A stretch of 64,000 nt of DNA from Rhodopseudomonas palustris (GTDB lineage Bacteria; Pseudomonadota; Alphaproteobacteria; Rhizobiales; Xanthobacteraceae). Of the stretch, positions 28,121-35,247 are shown one piece after another (the first letter of the stretch is position 1; every line of letters begins with the position of its first letter). Position numbers and translations under genes: made by a program. Location: NCBI RefSeq assembly GCF_003591005.1, contig NZ_QYYD01000004.1, positions 124,001 through 188,000 of the forward strand, given 5' to 3'. The notes beneath the pieces were generated by a model. The model was not told where the DNA came from, ran no database searches, and saw nothing but the letters and a program-made list of their open reading frames with translations.

Positions 28121-28174
28121 TCTCGGGCTCCCAGGCGGACACGCACAGGCGTGACATGGCCTCGGTAGCGTCTT

Positions 28175-28190
28175 TGCCAAACCCGTGCCA
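28175..28190 (-). promoter_or_regulatory. Sigma-54 promoter of flgI
   Basis: On the minus strand, TGGCACGGGTTTGGCA has GG and GC separated by exactly 10 bases (28189-28188 and 28177-28176). Predicted start is near 28164, about 44 bases before flgI. Confidence 0.75.
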
Positions 28191-28264
28191 CCGGCATCGG
28201 GAAGCTAACTAGCTATAATGTTTGGAGAAATCTGCGTGTCGGGGAGGCGGCGTGGCGCTGCTGC

Positions 28265-28302
28265 CACGGCAAAACCGGCCGGACCCGGCAAATCTTGCCC
28301 GT
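28265..28302. promoter_or_regulatory. FlbD/ftr-like elements between flgI and fliX
   Basis: CCGGCAAATCTTGCC at 28285-28299 is identical over 15 bases to the flgE element. A second half-site, CGGCAAAACCGG, sits at 28267-28278. Their distance from the predicted flgI start (about 105-130 bases) suits an enhancer. In Caulobacter the fliX-flgI region is likewise under FlbD. Confidence 0.7.
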
Positions 28303-28304
28303 TA

Positions 28305-28319
28305 TTTACCGAGTATTAA
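28305..28319. promoter_or_regulatory. CtrA-like box before fliX
   Basis: TTTA-N7-TTAA, 7 of 8 key bases, about 100 bases upstream of fliX and adjacent to the ftr-like element. Confidence 0.45.
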
Positions 28320-28418
28320 CCATAAACCGTGAGTTTGGGTTCCCGGGCTCCCGGCGCCCTTGCCAACTCGGGTTCATACGGGCGTGGCGCCTGGCCAGTC
28401 AGTCCGGCGAGAAAAGAC

Positions 28419-28835
28419 ATGCGAATTTATGGCCCGAGCGGCGCCACCCCCTCGACATCCTCCAATCAGGTCCGGCGCAGCGGCTCGAGCACGTTCTCGT
28501 TGCCGACCGGCGGTGCGCAGCCCGAACCGGAAGCTCGCGCCGTGCATGCGCCGCTGGCGCCGACCGGCCTCGAGGCGCTGCTGGCGATGCAGGGCGTCGA
28601 GGACGCCACCGAACGGCGCAAGCGATCGGTCGCTCGTGGTCGTTCGGCACTCGACGTGCTCGATGATCTCAAGATCGGCCTGCTGGCCGGTAACTTCAAT
28701 CCATCGACCGTGGCGCGGCTGCGCGCCGCTGCGGCGGAGCTGAAGGCGTCGTCGGGCGACCCCGGCCTCGACGCCGTGTTGTCGCAGATCGATCTGCGGG
28801 TCGAGGTCGAGCTCGCCAAAGCTGGCCAATACTGA
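28419..28835 (+). CDS. fliX: Flagellar assembly regulator FliX
   Basis: FliX couples assembly of the early flagellum to activity of FlbD in Caulobacter. The 138-residue protein starts MRIYGPSG and has the conserved C-terminal part (ALDVLDDLKIGLL, VDLRVEVELAK-like end). A Ser/Thr/Pro-rich linker fills residues 10-55. Divergent from flgI across a region holding a sigma-54 promoter, two ftr-like sites and a CtrA-like box. Confidence 0.92.
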   Translation: MRIYGPSGATPSTSSNQVRRSGSSTFSLPTGGAQPEPEARAVHAPLAPTGLEALLAMQGVEDATERRKRSVARGRSALDVLDDLKIGLLAGNFNPSTVARLRAAAAELKASSGDPGLDAVLSQIDLRVEVELAKAGQY

Positions 28836-28904
28836 ACATTTCAGCACCAGTTCCTGCTCGGCGGTCGGGCCGCGACTCGCTTGGGGGCGGGATGGCGGAC
28901 GATA

Positions 28905-28933
28905 TTGTCTGTCATCGGCGCGCGCTATATAAG
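28905..28933 (+). promoter_or_regulatory. Sigma-70-type promoter of dksA
   Basis: TTGTCT (28905-28910), a 17-base spacer and TATAAG (28928-28933), about 40 bases before dksA. Similar to the vegetative consensus. Confidence 0.55.
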
Positions 28934-28972
28934 CTGCCGCGCAGGCGGGACTTTTTGCCGCCCAACGAGATC

Positions 28973-29395
28973 ATGGATTGCCCCTTGGATAAGTTGAAAA
29001 GCTATCGACCCTCCGAGAAAGAGCCGTTCATGAATGAACGGCAACGTGAATACTTTCGTGCGAAGTTGCTGGCCTGGAAGGACGAGATTTTGCGCGAAGC
29101 AAAGCTCACGCTCCAGACCCTCCAAGAAGAGAACGTCAATCATCCTGACCTGGCTGACCGCGCCTCGTCGGAAACCGACCGCGCGATCGAGCTGCGCGCG
29201 CGCGATCGGCAGCGCAAGCTGATCTCCAAGATCGACGCTGCGTTGCAGCGCATCGAAGACAATACCTATGGCTATTGCGAGGAGACCGGCGAGCCGATTT
29301 CGCTGAAGCGGCTCGAAGCCCGTCCGATCGCGACGCTGTCGGTGGAAGCCCAGGAACGCCACGAGAAGCGCGAGAAGGTCTATCGCGACGAGTAG
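28973..29395 (+). CDS. dksA: RNA polymerase-binding transcription factor DksA (single-cysteine form)
   Basis: DksA works with ppGpp at the RNA polymerase secondary channel. The 140-residue protein has the coiled coil (FRAKLLAWKDEILREAK) with the ADRAS/SETDRA tip and the globular end YGYCEETGEPISLKRLEARP. Only one cysteine remains where Escherichia coli DksA has four zinc ligands, a pattern known among alphaproteobacterial DksA proteins. The ATG at 28973 is preferred; an in-frame ATG at 28892 precedes the promoter. A terminator follows at once. Confidence 0.93.
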   Translation: MDCPLDKLKSYRPSEKEPFMNERQREYFRAKLLAWKDEILREAKLTLQTLQEENVNHPDLADRASSETDRAIELRARDRQRKLISKIDAALQRIEDNTYGYCEETGEPISLKRLEARPIATLSVEAQERHEKREKVYRDE

Positions 29396-29426
29396 TTTGC
29401 GATACGTATCAGCGTATCTTTGCTTC

Positions 29427-29457
29427 GAAGCGGGCCGCTGTGCCCGCTTCTTTTTTT
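29427..29457 (+). terminator. Rho-independent terminator of dksA
   Basis: A perfect 9-base-pair stem (29427-29435 with 29442-29450), loop CGCTGT, then seven T. Confidence 0.93.
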
Positions 29458-29653
29458 GCAGTGTCCTGTCGCAATCCGCGTGAAGACGTCGGCGCAGAAG
29501 TAGGCTCGGACGAAGCGACCGTCGGGGCCGCTCTTTATGTCGCGTTTATGTCCGGCGCTCGCGCTCCGTCTCGTTTCTTTATGCGGATGCTTGCATCGTC
29601 GATTTCAGCCGAGCCTTCGGGCCAAGCGGCTGTGAAAAAGACGAGTGCTGACG

Positions 29654-29905
29654 ATGACCTATTGGCGACACGACGAGCTTTCCATATGGCCGGGCAGTCC
29701 CGACCGCGCCTTGCTGATCCACCACAACGACCGGCCGGCCGCCGTCTCCGCCGAGCTGCCCTGGCGGCGATGCCGCGCGCTGCTGCGCCGCGTCGCACGA
29801 GGGTTGGCGCAGGTCGTTGCGATGATGCACATCGCCATCACCGCGCATAAGGCACGGCGCGTGCGCGGCGCGCTGGCCCGGCTGGATGCCGCGAGGCCCC
29901 GATGA
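29654..29905 (+). CDS. Possible small basic protein, unknown
   Basis: 83 residues from ATG 29654, arginine-rich with two possible helices (RRCRALLRRVARGLAQVVAMMH and the C-terminal ARRVRGALARLDAA). No family recognised, weak ribosome site (GACGAG about 9 bases upstream). Its stop overlaps the ATG of a further 65-codon ORF (29902-30099), which could mean a coupled pair or chance. Confidence 0.25.
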   Translation: MTYWRHDELSIWPGSPDRALLIHHNDRPAAVSAELPWRRCRALLRRVARGLAQVVAMMHIAITAHKARRVRGALARLDAARPR

Positions 29906-30139
29906 GCCGCGATCGGTCGGACGCGATCTTCGCCCGCATCGGCTCCTATGGGAGACTGATACCAGTCCTCATTCAGCAGTTGCGGAGCTGCCTCAGTGCT
30001 CCCGCCGGTTACCGGCGGGAGGCGCACTATATGCGCGGACCCGGACCGGCATGCCGGGAAAAACAAGCCGCACAAAACGCCGTGAAATCGGATCAGTAAG
30101 CGGCTCGCAAGTCCGCGCGACGCGCCAGCTGTGGCCTCC

Positions 30140-30220
30140 GTCATTGCGAGCGAAGCAATCCAGAAGCCATGGATCGGGCTTTTCCTGGATTGCTTCGTCG
30201 CTACACTCCTCGCGATGACG
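30140..30220. repeat. Palindromic intergenic repeat, 'cattgcgag' type, copy 1
   Basis: Ends GTCATTGCGAG and the inverted CTCGCGATGAC; inside, AAGCAATCCAG is repeated inverted as CTGGATTGCTT. The transcript would fold into one long hairpin. A second copy, with an insertion, is at 53523-53638. Confidence 0.85.
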
Positions 30221-30296
30221 GCATCCAAGATCGCAATTCACAGATCAAGCTTTCGACCAGGCGCCGCCTGGAAGGACTGGTTGCAAGTGTCTTGGC

Positions 30297-30339
30297 CGCA
30301 TCCTTCGAGGCGCGCTACGCGCGCTCCTCAGGAATGACG
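30297..30339. repeat. Partial intergenic repeat of a second type
   Basis: CATCCTTCGAGGCGCGC, TACGCGCGCTCCTCAGGA and ATGACG: a short palindromic element of the kind common in Bradyrhizobiaceae intergenic DNA. It looks like one arm plus remnants. Confidence 0.5.
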
Positions 30340-30357
30340 ACTCAGTCCTGACAGCGT

Positions 30358-30627
30358 TCAGTAGCGGCGGGACCGCGGCGAGAGGCGCGGCCGGGATTGT
30401 TGCTGCTCCTGCTGCCGCCTGAATGCCTCCACGGGGTTGATGTCGCAGCCGGCGCGGGTGCCCGACGCCGTCGCCATGCATTGCTCGTAGGAATCGAACT
30501 GGCAATTGCCCGGATAGCCCCAATCGCCGCCTTGCAGGCAGTAAGGAAAATCCCGCGCGTGAGCCGGCGCTCCCGCGAAGCTGAAGATCGTCGCGGCGGC
30601 GATCAATACGGCGCCTGGTCTGGTCAT
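30358..30627 (-). CDS. Small secreted DUF3551-type protein
   Basis: 89 residues: signal peptide (VLIAAATIFSFAGAPAHA), then a short domain with CLQGG, YPGNC.F.SYEQC and CDINP, the four-cysteine pattern of DUF3551 proteins abundant in Bradyrhizobium relatives. A Gln/Arg/Ser-rich tail ends the protein. Function unknown; probably periplasmic with two disulfides. Good GGAGAG ribosome site. The larger frame upstream of the ATG is not coding. Confidence 0.8.
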   Translation of the reverse strand: MTRPGAVLIAAATIFSFAGAPAHARDFPYCLQGGDWGYPGNCQFDSYEQCMATASGTRAGCDINPVEAFRRQQEQQQSRPRLSPRSRRY

Positions 30628-30979
30628 TCTCGTCTCTCCATCGTGCCCATTCCTGCGGATGCAGGACAGATCGGGCCACGGCAGAAATAGGCAGGCGCCC
30701 GGCCGACACAACCGCGAACCGGCTATGCGCGCCGTGCCCCATACGTTGGTATCAACTGCCAGCGGATGGCCCTTCGTCCGCGCGATCGCTCCTGCGTGAA
30801 CAGCGCAGGCCGCCCGCACGCCGCGGTCACAGCCACGCGATCCCTGATAGTGCGCGGACAACAAAGCCTTGAAAAGGCCGCGGCCTCCGTCCGGAGGGAG
30901 AGCCGGAGGAGGCCGCGCTGGAGACACCTGACCGCGCCTAGGTTCGCGGTCGGGTGTGGGAGCTCTGCGAAAGAGTGGG
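30628..30979. other. 352-base non-coding stretch holding the flgH terminator
   Basis: Between flgH and the DUF3551 gene, both minus strand. Apart from the hairpin at 30880-30916 I see no feature. Confidence 0.5.
30873..30916 (-). terminator. Terminator of the flgF-flgG-flgA-flgH operon
   Basis: GCGGCCTCC/GGAGGCCGC (30880-30888 with 30908-30916) continued inside by TCCGG/CCGGA (30890-30894 with 30903-30907), loop of 8. On the minus strand GGCCTTTTC follows. Stable, with a short T run. Confidence 0.65.
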
Positions 30980-31738
30980 TCAGAACGGCAGCAGCACATC
31001 CATCACTTGCGAGCCGTAGCGCGGCTGCTGCACGTCGGTGATCTGGCCGCGGCCGCCATAGGCGATGCGGGCCTGGGCGATCTTGCTGCTGTCGATGGTG
31101 TTGTCGCTTTGGATGTCCTCCGGCCGCACGATGCCGGCGACGATCAGTTCGCGGACTTCGAAGTTGACGCGGATTTCCTGCTTGCCTTCGACCACCAGAT
31201 TGCCGTTCGGCAGCACCTGCGTCACCACCGCGGCGACGCTGGTCTGCAGCGCTTCCTGGCGCTGCACCGAGCCCTTGCCGTCGCTCGTCGAGGTCGAGTC
31301 GGTAGTCAGGATACGGCCGGGCAGCACCGCGGTGGCGGGGTTGGTGATGGTCTTGCTGCCGATGAAGTCGGTGATGCCGGAGTCTTCGGTGTTCTTACGG
31401 CTGCGCTGGGTCTCGTTGGCGATGTTCGCCTTGTCGGTGAAGTTGACCGTCACCGTCATGATGTCGCCGACCTTGGCGGCGCGCTGATCCCGGAAGAACG
31501 CGCGCGAGCCGTTCCGCCACAGCGAGTTGGCATTGTAGGAGGCGACCTCCGGCTTCGGCATCGGCATCTGCACCGGCTTGTAGCCGGGTTGCGTCGTCGG
31601 ATTTTCGATCGCGCTCAGCGCCGGCCGTTCGCCGATCGCGGCGAGCCGGTCGATCGAGGAGCAGCCGCCGGCGAAGCCGCCCGTTGTCAGCAGCGCGGCG
31701 GTCAGAACGAGACGGTTGGTCGGGATCAACTTGAACAT
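30980..31738 (-). CDS. flgH: Flagellar L-ring lipoprotein FlgH
   Basis: FlgH forms the outer-membrane L ring. 252 residues with a lipoprotein signal ending AGGC (Cys about residue 26) and the family core (LWRNGSRAFFRDQRAAKVGDIMTV in outline) and C-terminal IAYGGRG. Start: ATG 31738; a GTG at 31747 overlapping the flgA stop (GTGA) is also possible. Last gene of the operon flgF-flgG-flgA-flgH. Confidence 0.95.
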   Translation of the reverse strand: MFKLIPTNRLVLTAALLTTGGFAGGCSSIDRLAAIGERPALSAIENPTTQPGYKPVQMPMPKPEVASYNANSLWRNGSRAFFRDQRAAKVGDIMTVTVNFTDKANIANETQRSRKNTEDSGITDFIGSKTITNPATAVLPGRILTTDSTSTSDGKGSVQRQEALQTSVAAVVTQVLPNGNLVVEGKQEIRVNFEVRELIVAGIVRPEDIQSDNTIDSSKIAQARIAYGGRGQITDVQQPRYGSQVMDVLLPF

Positions 31739-31743
31739 TGTAC

Positions 31744-32811
31744 TCACTCGGGCTTCGCGGCGGCGGTGCGGGCGACAGCGGGCTCAGGAGCCGGCGCGGC
31801 GGTGCCGGCACTGGCGAGGATCCGCGGCGTGGCGATCGTCACCACGACCTGGCCGCGGCCCACCACGGTCGCGGGCACGGTGCGCTTGGACTGCAGGTTC
31901 AGCACGTTGACGACGTCGCCTTCGGTGCCGGTCTCGAGGGCCTTGCCGCGCGAGGTCAGATAGATGCCGGCGGCTTCGTAGATCAGCGTCACGCTCTGGT
32001 CGCGGGTGACGAGATCCGGCTTGGCCAGATCGGTGCTGCGCAGCATCTGGCCGCCGCGCAGCGAGCGCCGCGTCTGCATGCCGATCGCCGCCTCGCGCCC
32101 GACGATGTCGGCGGTGACCTCGGCCTTCGGGCGGCGCTCGATCGCAACATCCGAGACCTTGACGACTTCGCCGCGCTCGACCGGACGGGTCAGCACCGTC
32201 ACCGGTGCCGTCTCGACGGCCGTTCCGGTGACGCGCAGCCGCACCGGCGCACTGTCGGCGCCGCCGGCGATCTCGAAGCTGAAGTCGAACCGGCCGTTGC
32301 GGCGGTCGAACCGGTCGGCGATCAGCGCCGGCGCGGCGCTGTAGTTCGCCGGCAAGGTGCGCGCCTCGATCTCGCGGTCGAAGGTCAGCGCCAGATCCTC
32401 GGCGTCGCCGAGACCGTGGCGGCGCTGCAGCGTCACGATCACCTGCTGCTCGATCTCCTTGGCGGGCAGGCTGCGAGCCAGCCGGGTGACGGTCACTTCG
32501 CCGATGTCGCGTGTATCGACGCCGATCACCTGATGGGCGCGCAGCGTGGCGATCACCGCATTGGTCGGCAGCGCACCGGTGGTACCGAGATCGGGCGCGC
32601 GATACACCGGGATTTGTGCGGCGACGCCGGCATTGTCGATCAGGTCGCCGATCCGCACCAGTTCGTCCGCGACTTCGATATGGGCGCGCAGCACCGGCGT
32701 GCGCAGGACTTCTTCCACCTGCGGCGACAGCCGAGAGGTGGGCGCGGTTTCGGCGGCGATCGCAGCGATCGGTGTCGCGACGAGCAGGGCGGCGAGGAGT
32801 GAACGGATCAT
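31744..32811 (-). CDS. flgA: Flagellar P-ring assembly chaperone FlgA
   Basis: 355 residues: signal peptide (SLLAALLVATPIAAIAA), an N-terminal alpha/beta part, then a SAF-type domain (VVKVSDVAIERRPKA, VGREAAIGMQTRRSLRGGQML). FlgA assists FlgI in forming the P ring in the periplasm. It is longer than enteric FlgA (about 219) but usual for alphaproteobacteria. Lies between flgG (12 bases) and flgH (overlap). Confidence 0.94.
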   Translation of the reverse strand: MIRSLLAALLVATPIAAIAAETAPTSRLSPQVEEVLRTPVLRAHIEVADELVRIGDLIDNAGVAAQIPVYRAPDLGTTGALPTNAVIATLRAHQVIGVDTRDIGEVTVTRLARSLPAKEIEQQVIVTLQRRHGLGDAEDLALTFDREIEARTLPANYSAAPALIADRFDRRNGRFDFSFEIAGGADSAPVRLRVTGTAVETAPVTVLTRPVERGEVVKVSDVAIERRPKAEVTADIVGREAAIGMQTRRSLRGGQMLRSTDLAKPDLVTRDQSVTLIYEAAGIYLTSRGKALETGTEGDVVNVLNLQSKRTVPATVVGRGQVVVTIATPRILASAGTAAPAPEPAVARTAAAKPE

Positions 32812-32823
32812 CGGTCAGCTCCC

Positions 32824-33612
32824 TCAGCGGAACATGTTGGAGGTGGATTGCAGCATCTGGTCGGCGGCGCTGACCACCTTGGCGTTCATCTCGTAGGCGC
32901 GCTGCGCGGCGATCAGGTCGGAGATCTCGTTGACGACTTCGACATTGGCCTGTTCCAGCGTTTTCTGCAGCATGTCGCCGAGGCCATCGACGGTGGCGAT
33001 GCCGTCCTGCGGCGGGCCCGACGCCTGGGTCTCGAGGAACAGATTGTCGCCCTCGGGCTGCAGGCCGGTCTTGTTGATGAAGCGGGTCAGGCCGATCTGG
33101 CCGATCACCGTCGGCGTCGTCGAGCCCGACACCGTCACCGAGACCTGGCCGTTGGTGGCGACCGTGATGCCGTAGGCACCGTTCGGAATGGTGATTGTCG
33201 GCTGCACCGGATTGCCGGCGGCGGTGACGACGCGGCCGGTGTTGTCGGTGGTAAACGAGCCGTCGCGGGTGTAGCGATAGGTGCCGTCCGGCATTTGGAT
33301 CTTGAAGAAGCCTTCGCCGCGGACGGCGAGGTCGAGGTCGTTGCCGGTGGTCGACAGCGTGCCCTGGGTCATCAGCCGCGGCGTGCCGACGGTCTTGACG
33401 CCGCCGCCGATGTCGACGCCGACCGGAATGATCGTGCCCTGATCCGAGGCCTGGGTGCCGACGCGGCGAACGTGGTCGTAGATCAGATCCTGGAATTGCG
33501 CCGTCTGCTTTTTGAACCCGGTGGTTCGCATATTGGCGATATTGTTGGAGATCACCTGAACGTTGAGCTCCTGAGCGGCCATGCCGGTCGCAGCGGTGTA
33601 GAGTGCGCGCAT
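32824..33612 (-). CDS. flgG: Flagellar distal rod protein FlgG
   Basis: 262 residues, the standard length. Motifs: MRALYTAATGMAAQE, SNNIANMRTTGFKK at the start and DLIAAQRAYEMNAKVVSAADQML at the end, the paired D0 helices of rod proteins. Eleven bases separate it from flgF. Confidence 0.97.
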   Translation of the reverse strand: MRALYTAATGMAAQELNVQVISNNIANMRTTGFKKQTAQFQDLIYDHVRRVGTQASDQGTIIPVGVDIGGGVKTVGTPRLMTQGTLSTTGNDLDLAVRGEGFFKIQMPDGTYRYTRDGSFTTDNTGRVVTAAGNPVQPTITIPNGAYGITVATNGQVSVTVSGSTTPTVIGQIGLTRFINKTGLQPEGDNLFLETQASGPPQDGIATVDGLGDMLQKTLEQANVEVVNEISDLIAAQRAYEMNAKVVSAADQMLQSTSNMFR

Positions 33613-33623
33613 CTCAGGTCTCC

Positions 33624-34385
33624 TTACGCCGGCACGTCAGCGAGCCGCTCGATCGCGGTCTTCTGCAGGTCGCCTTCCTGCTGCAGCAGGGAGGAAACGG
33701 ACTGGTAGGAGCGGCTGACGGCGATCATCCGCGACATCTCGGCGACCGAATTGACGTTCGATTTCTCGACGTAGCCCTGCCGCAGCTGGGACTTGGTGTC
33801 GGGGGCGCCGGGATCGCTGGTGGCGGCGTAGAGATTGTCGCCCTGCTTCTCGAGGCTTTGCGGGCGGGCGAACGACACCATCCGCAGCTTGCCGCGCAGC
33901 GAGTCGATCACCGCAGTGCCTTCGATCACGCTGACATTGCCGTCCGCGGCGATGTTGATCGCCTTGTCGGTCGGCTGAAACACGATCGGGCCGGCGTTGC
34001 CGAGCACCGGGAAGCCGGAGGCATTGACCAGCTGGCCCTGCGGATTGATCGAGAGCTTGCCGTCGCGGGTGTAGCGCTCGCCGGCCGGGGTCTGCACCAC
34101 CAGGAAGGCGGAGCCGTCGATGGCGACGTCGAGCGGGTTCTTGGTCTCGTCCAGCGGACCGGAGGAGAAGTCGTGATAGGCGGCACGGTCCAGCACGAAG
34201 CTGACGCGGCGGTCCTGCGACTGGAAATTGTCTTCATGCGCCCCGGTATTCAGGAATTCCTGAAACATCGAGCGCTGGGCCTTGAAGCCATTGGTGTTGA
34301 CGTTCGCCAGGTTGTTGGCGACGACATCCATCTGCCGTTCGAGCACGACCTGCCGCGACAAGCCGACCAGAAGCGTATTCTGCAT
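33624..34385 (-). CDS. flgF: Flagellar proximal rod protein FlgF
   Basis: 253 residues from the ATG at 34385. N-terminal MQNTLLVGLSRQ and ANNLANVNTNGFKAQR, C-terminal SRMIAVSRSYQSVSSLLQ: rod/hook family D0 helices. First gene of flgF-flgG-flgA-flgH. Earlier in-frame ATG codons (to 34523) lie upstream of the predicted transcription start and are rejected. Confidence 0.95.
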   Translation of the reverse strand: MQNTLLVGLSRQVVLERQMDVVANNLANVNTNGFKAQRSMFQEFLNTGAHEDNFQSQDRRVSFVLDRAAYHDFSSGPLDETKNPLDVAIDGSAFLVVQTPAGERYTRDGKLSINPQGQLVNASGFPVLGNAGPIVFQPTDKAINIAADGNVSVIEGTAVIDSLRGKLRMVSFARPQSLEKQGDNLYAATSDPGAPDTKSQLRQGYVEKSNVNSVAEMSRMIAVSRSYQSVSSLLQQEGDLQKTAIERLADVPA

Positions 34386-34484
34386 CGGTATTCTCCCTTT
34401 GACGATCCGCCGCCGGCCCTCCCAGACCCTCGGCGGATGCGGTGAACCGAAGCTCTCCCAAGCCGCGGTTCGCCCAGATGTCTT

Positions 34485-34500
34485 GCGAGCAGCGTGCCAA
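34485..34500 (-). promoter_or_regulatory. Sigma-54 promoter of flgF
   Basis: Minus strand TTGGCACGCTGCTCGC: GG at 34498-34497 and GC at 34486-34485 with 10 bases between. One mismatch (TCGC for TTGC) from consensus. Predicted start near 34473, about 88 bases before flgF. Confidence 0.78.
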
Positions 34501-34554
34501 CCCACAAACTCTTGGAATTTCAACTCTTTGATGATTTTTGAGGGTGTTGCGAGG

Positions 34555-34599
34555 TCGGCAATAAGGAGTTGTTGACCATGTTGCCCGGCAAAATCTTCC
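34555..34599. promoter_or_regulatory. FlbD/ftr-like elements upstream of flgF
   Basis: CCCGGCAAAATCTTCC at 34584-34599 and TCGGCAATAAGG at 34555-34566. Both resemble the flgE and flgI elements and lie about 80-120 bases before the predicted flgF start. Confidence 0.55.
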
Positions 34600-34679
34600 T
34601 AGCTGGGCGCCCTCTGGAAAGGTTCCGTTAACCATTGCGACATTAGCGTCGCGCAATCAGGGCCCGTGGCGCTGGCGGC

Positions 34680-34694
34680 TTAGTTTCGCGTTAA
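34680..34694. promoter_or_regulatory. CtrA-like box before fliL
   Basis: TTAGTTTCGCGTTAA fits TTAA-N7-TTAA with one mismatch, 46 bases before the fliL start. The Caulobacter fliL-fliM operon is a known CtrA target. Confidence 0.6.
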
Positions 34695-34740
34695 CGGTTC
34701 GCCTGAACGGCACGGCTCTTCTTGCAGGCGGATGCGGCCG

Positions 34741-35241
34741 ATGGCGGATTCAGAAAAACCCGAGGACGGCGCAGATGGCGCCGAAGGCGCTGCGTCGAAG
34801 AGCAAGAAGAAGCTGATCATCATCATCGCGGCAGCCGCGCTGGTGCTGGTCGGCGGCGGCGGAGGTGCGTGGTTCTTCATGTCCAAAGGGCACGACAAGG
34901 ACAAGCAGCACGCCGAGGCCGAGAAGGTGAAGCCGCCGAATTTCGTCGACGTGCCGGAGATCATGGTCAACCTCGCCGGCTCGCCGGGCGAGCGGGTGCA
35001 GTACCTCAAGGCCAAGATCGTGCTCGAAGTAAAAGACGACAAGCTCGCCGAGCAGATCAAGCCGACGATGCCGCGCATCACCGACCTGTTTCAGACCTAT
35101 CTGCGCGAACTGCGCTCGAACGATCTCAATGGCTCGGTCGGGATGTTTCGCATGAAGGAAGAACTGACCCGCCGGGTCAACGTCGCGATTGCACCTGCGC
35201 AGGTGAACGCGGTGCTGTTCAAGGAAGTGCTGGTGCAGTGA
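34741..35241 (+). CDS. fliL: Flagellar basal body-associated protein FliL
   Basis: 166 residues: a charged cytoplasmic start, one membrane segment (LIIIIAAAALVLVGGGGGAWFF in part) and a periplasmic domain. FliL sits at the stators and supports torque. ATG 34741 is preferred to 34732 because AGGCGG lies 10 bases before it. First gene of fliL-fliM-DUF6468-motE, 6 bases before fliM. Confidence 0.94.
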   Translation: MADSEKPEDGADGAEGAASKSKKKLIIIIAAAALVLVGGGGGAWFFMSKGHDKDKQHAEAEKVKPPNFVDVPEIMVNLAGSPGERVQYLKAKIVLEVKDDKLAEQIKPTMPRITDLFQTYLRELRSNDLNGSVGMFRMKEELTRRVNVAIAPAQVNAVLFKEVLVQ

Positions 35242-35247
35242 TCTGAC

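Larger units (their letters stand above)
29458..30357. other. 900-base region with no convincing gene
   Basis: Between dksA and the DUF3551 gene. It contains one weak ORF (29654-29905, listed separately), a 10-base-arm inverted repeat around the palindrome at 30000-30020, a 'cattgcgag' palindromic repeat (30140-30220) and part of another repeat type (30297-30339). No RNA gene was recognised. Confidence 0.5.
34386..34740. other. 355-base divergent control region, flgF / fliL
   Basis: No gene. It holds the minus-strand sigma-54 promoter (34485-34500), two ftr-like sites (34555-34599) and a CtrA-like box (34680-34694), listed separately. The two operons thus appear to be under different classes of control from one shared region. 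Confidence 0.6.

Noticed and set aside
29902-30099. 65-codon plus-strand ORF overlapping the end of the small ORF at 29654
   Set aside because: No family, no ribosome site of its own, and a palindrome in its middle; not enough to call a gene.
34704-34727. CGGCACG followed by CTTGCAG upstream of fliL, sigma-54-like
   Set aside because: The spacing between GG and GC is 13 instead of 10 bases.
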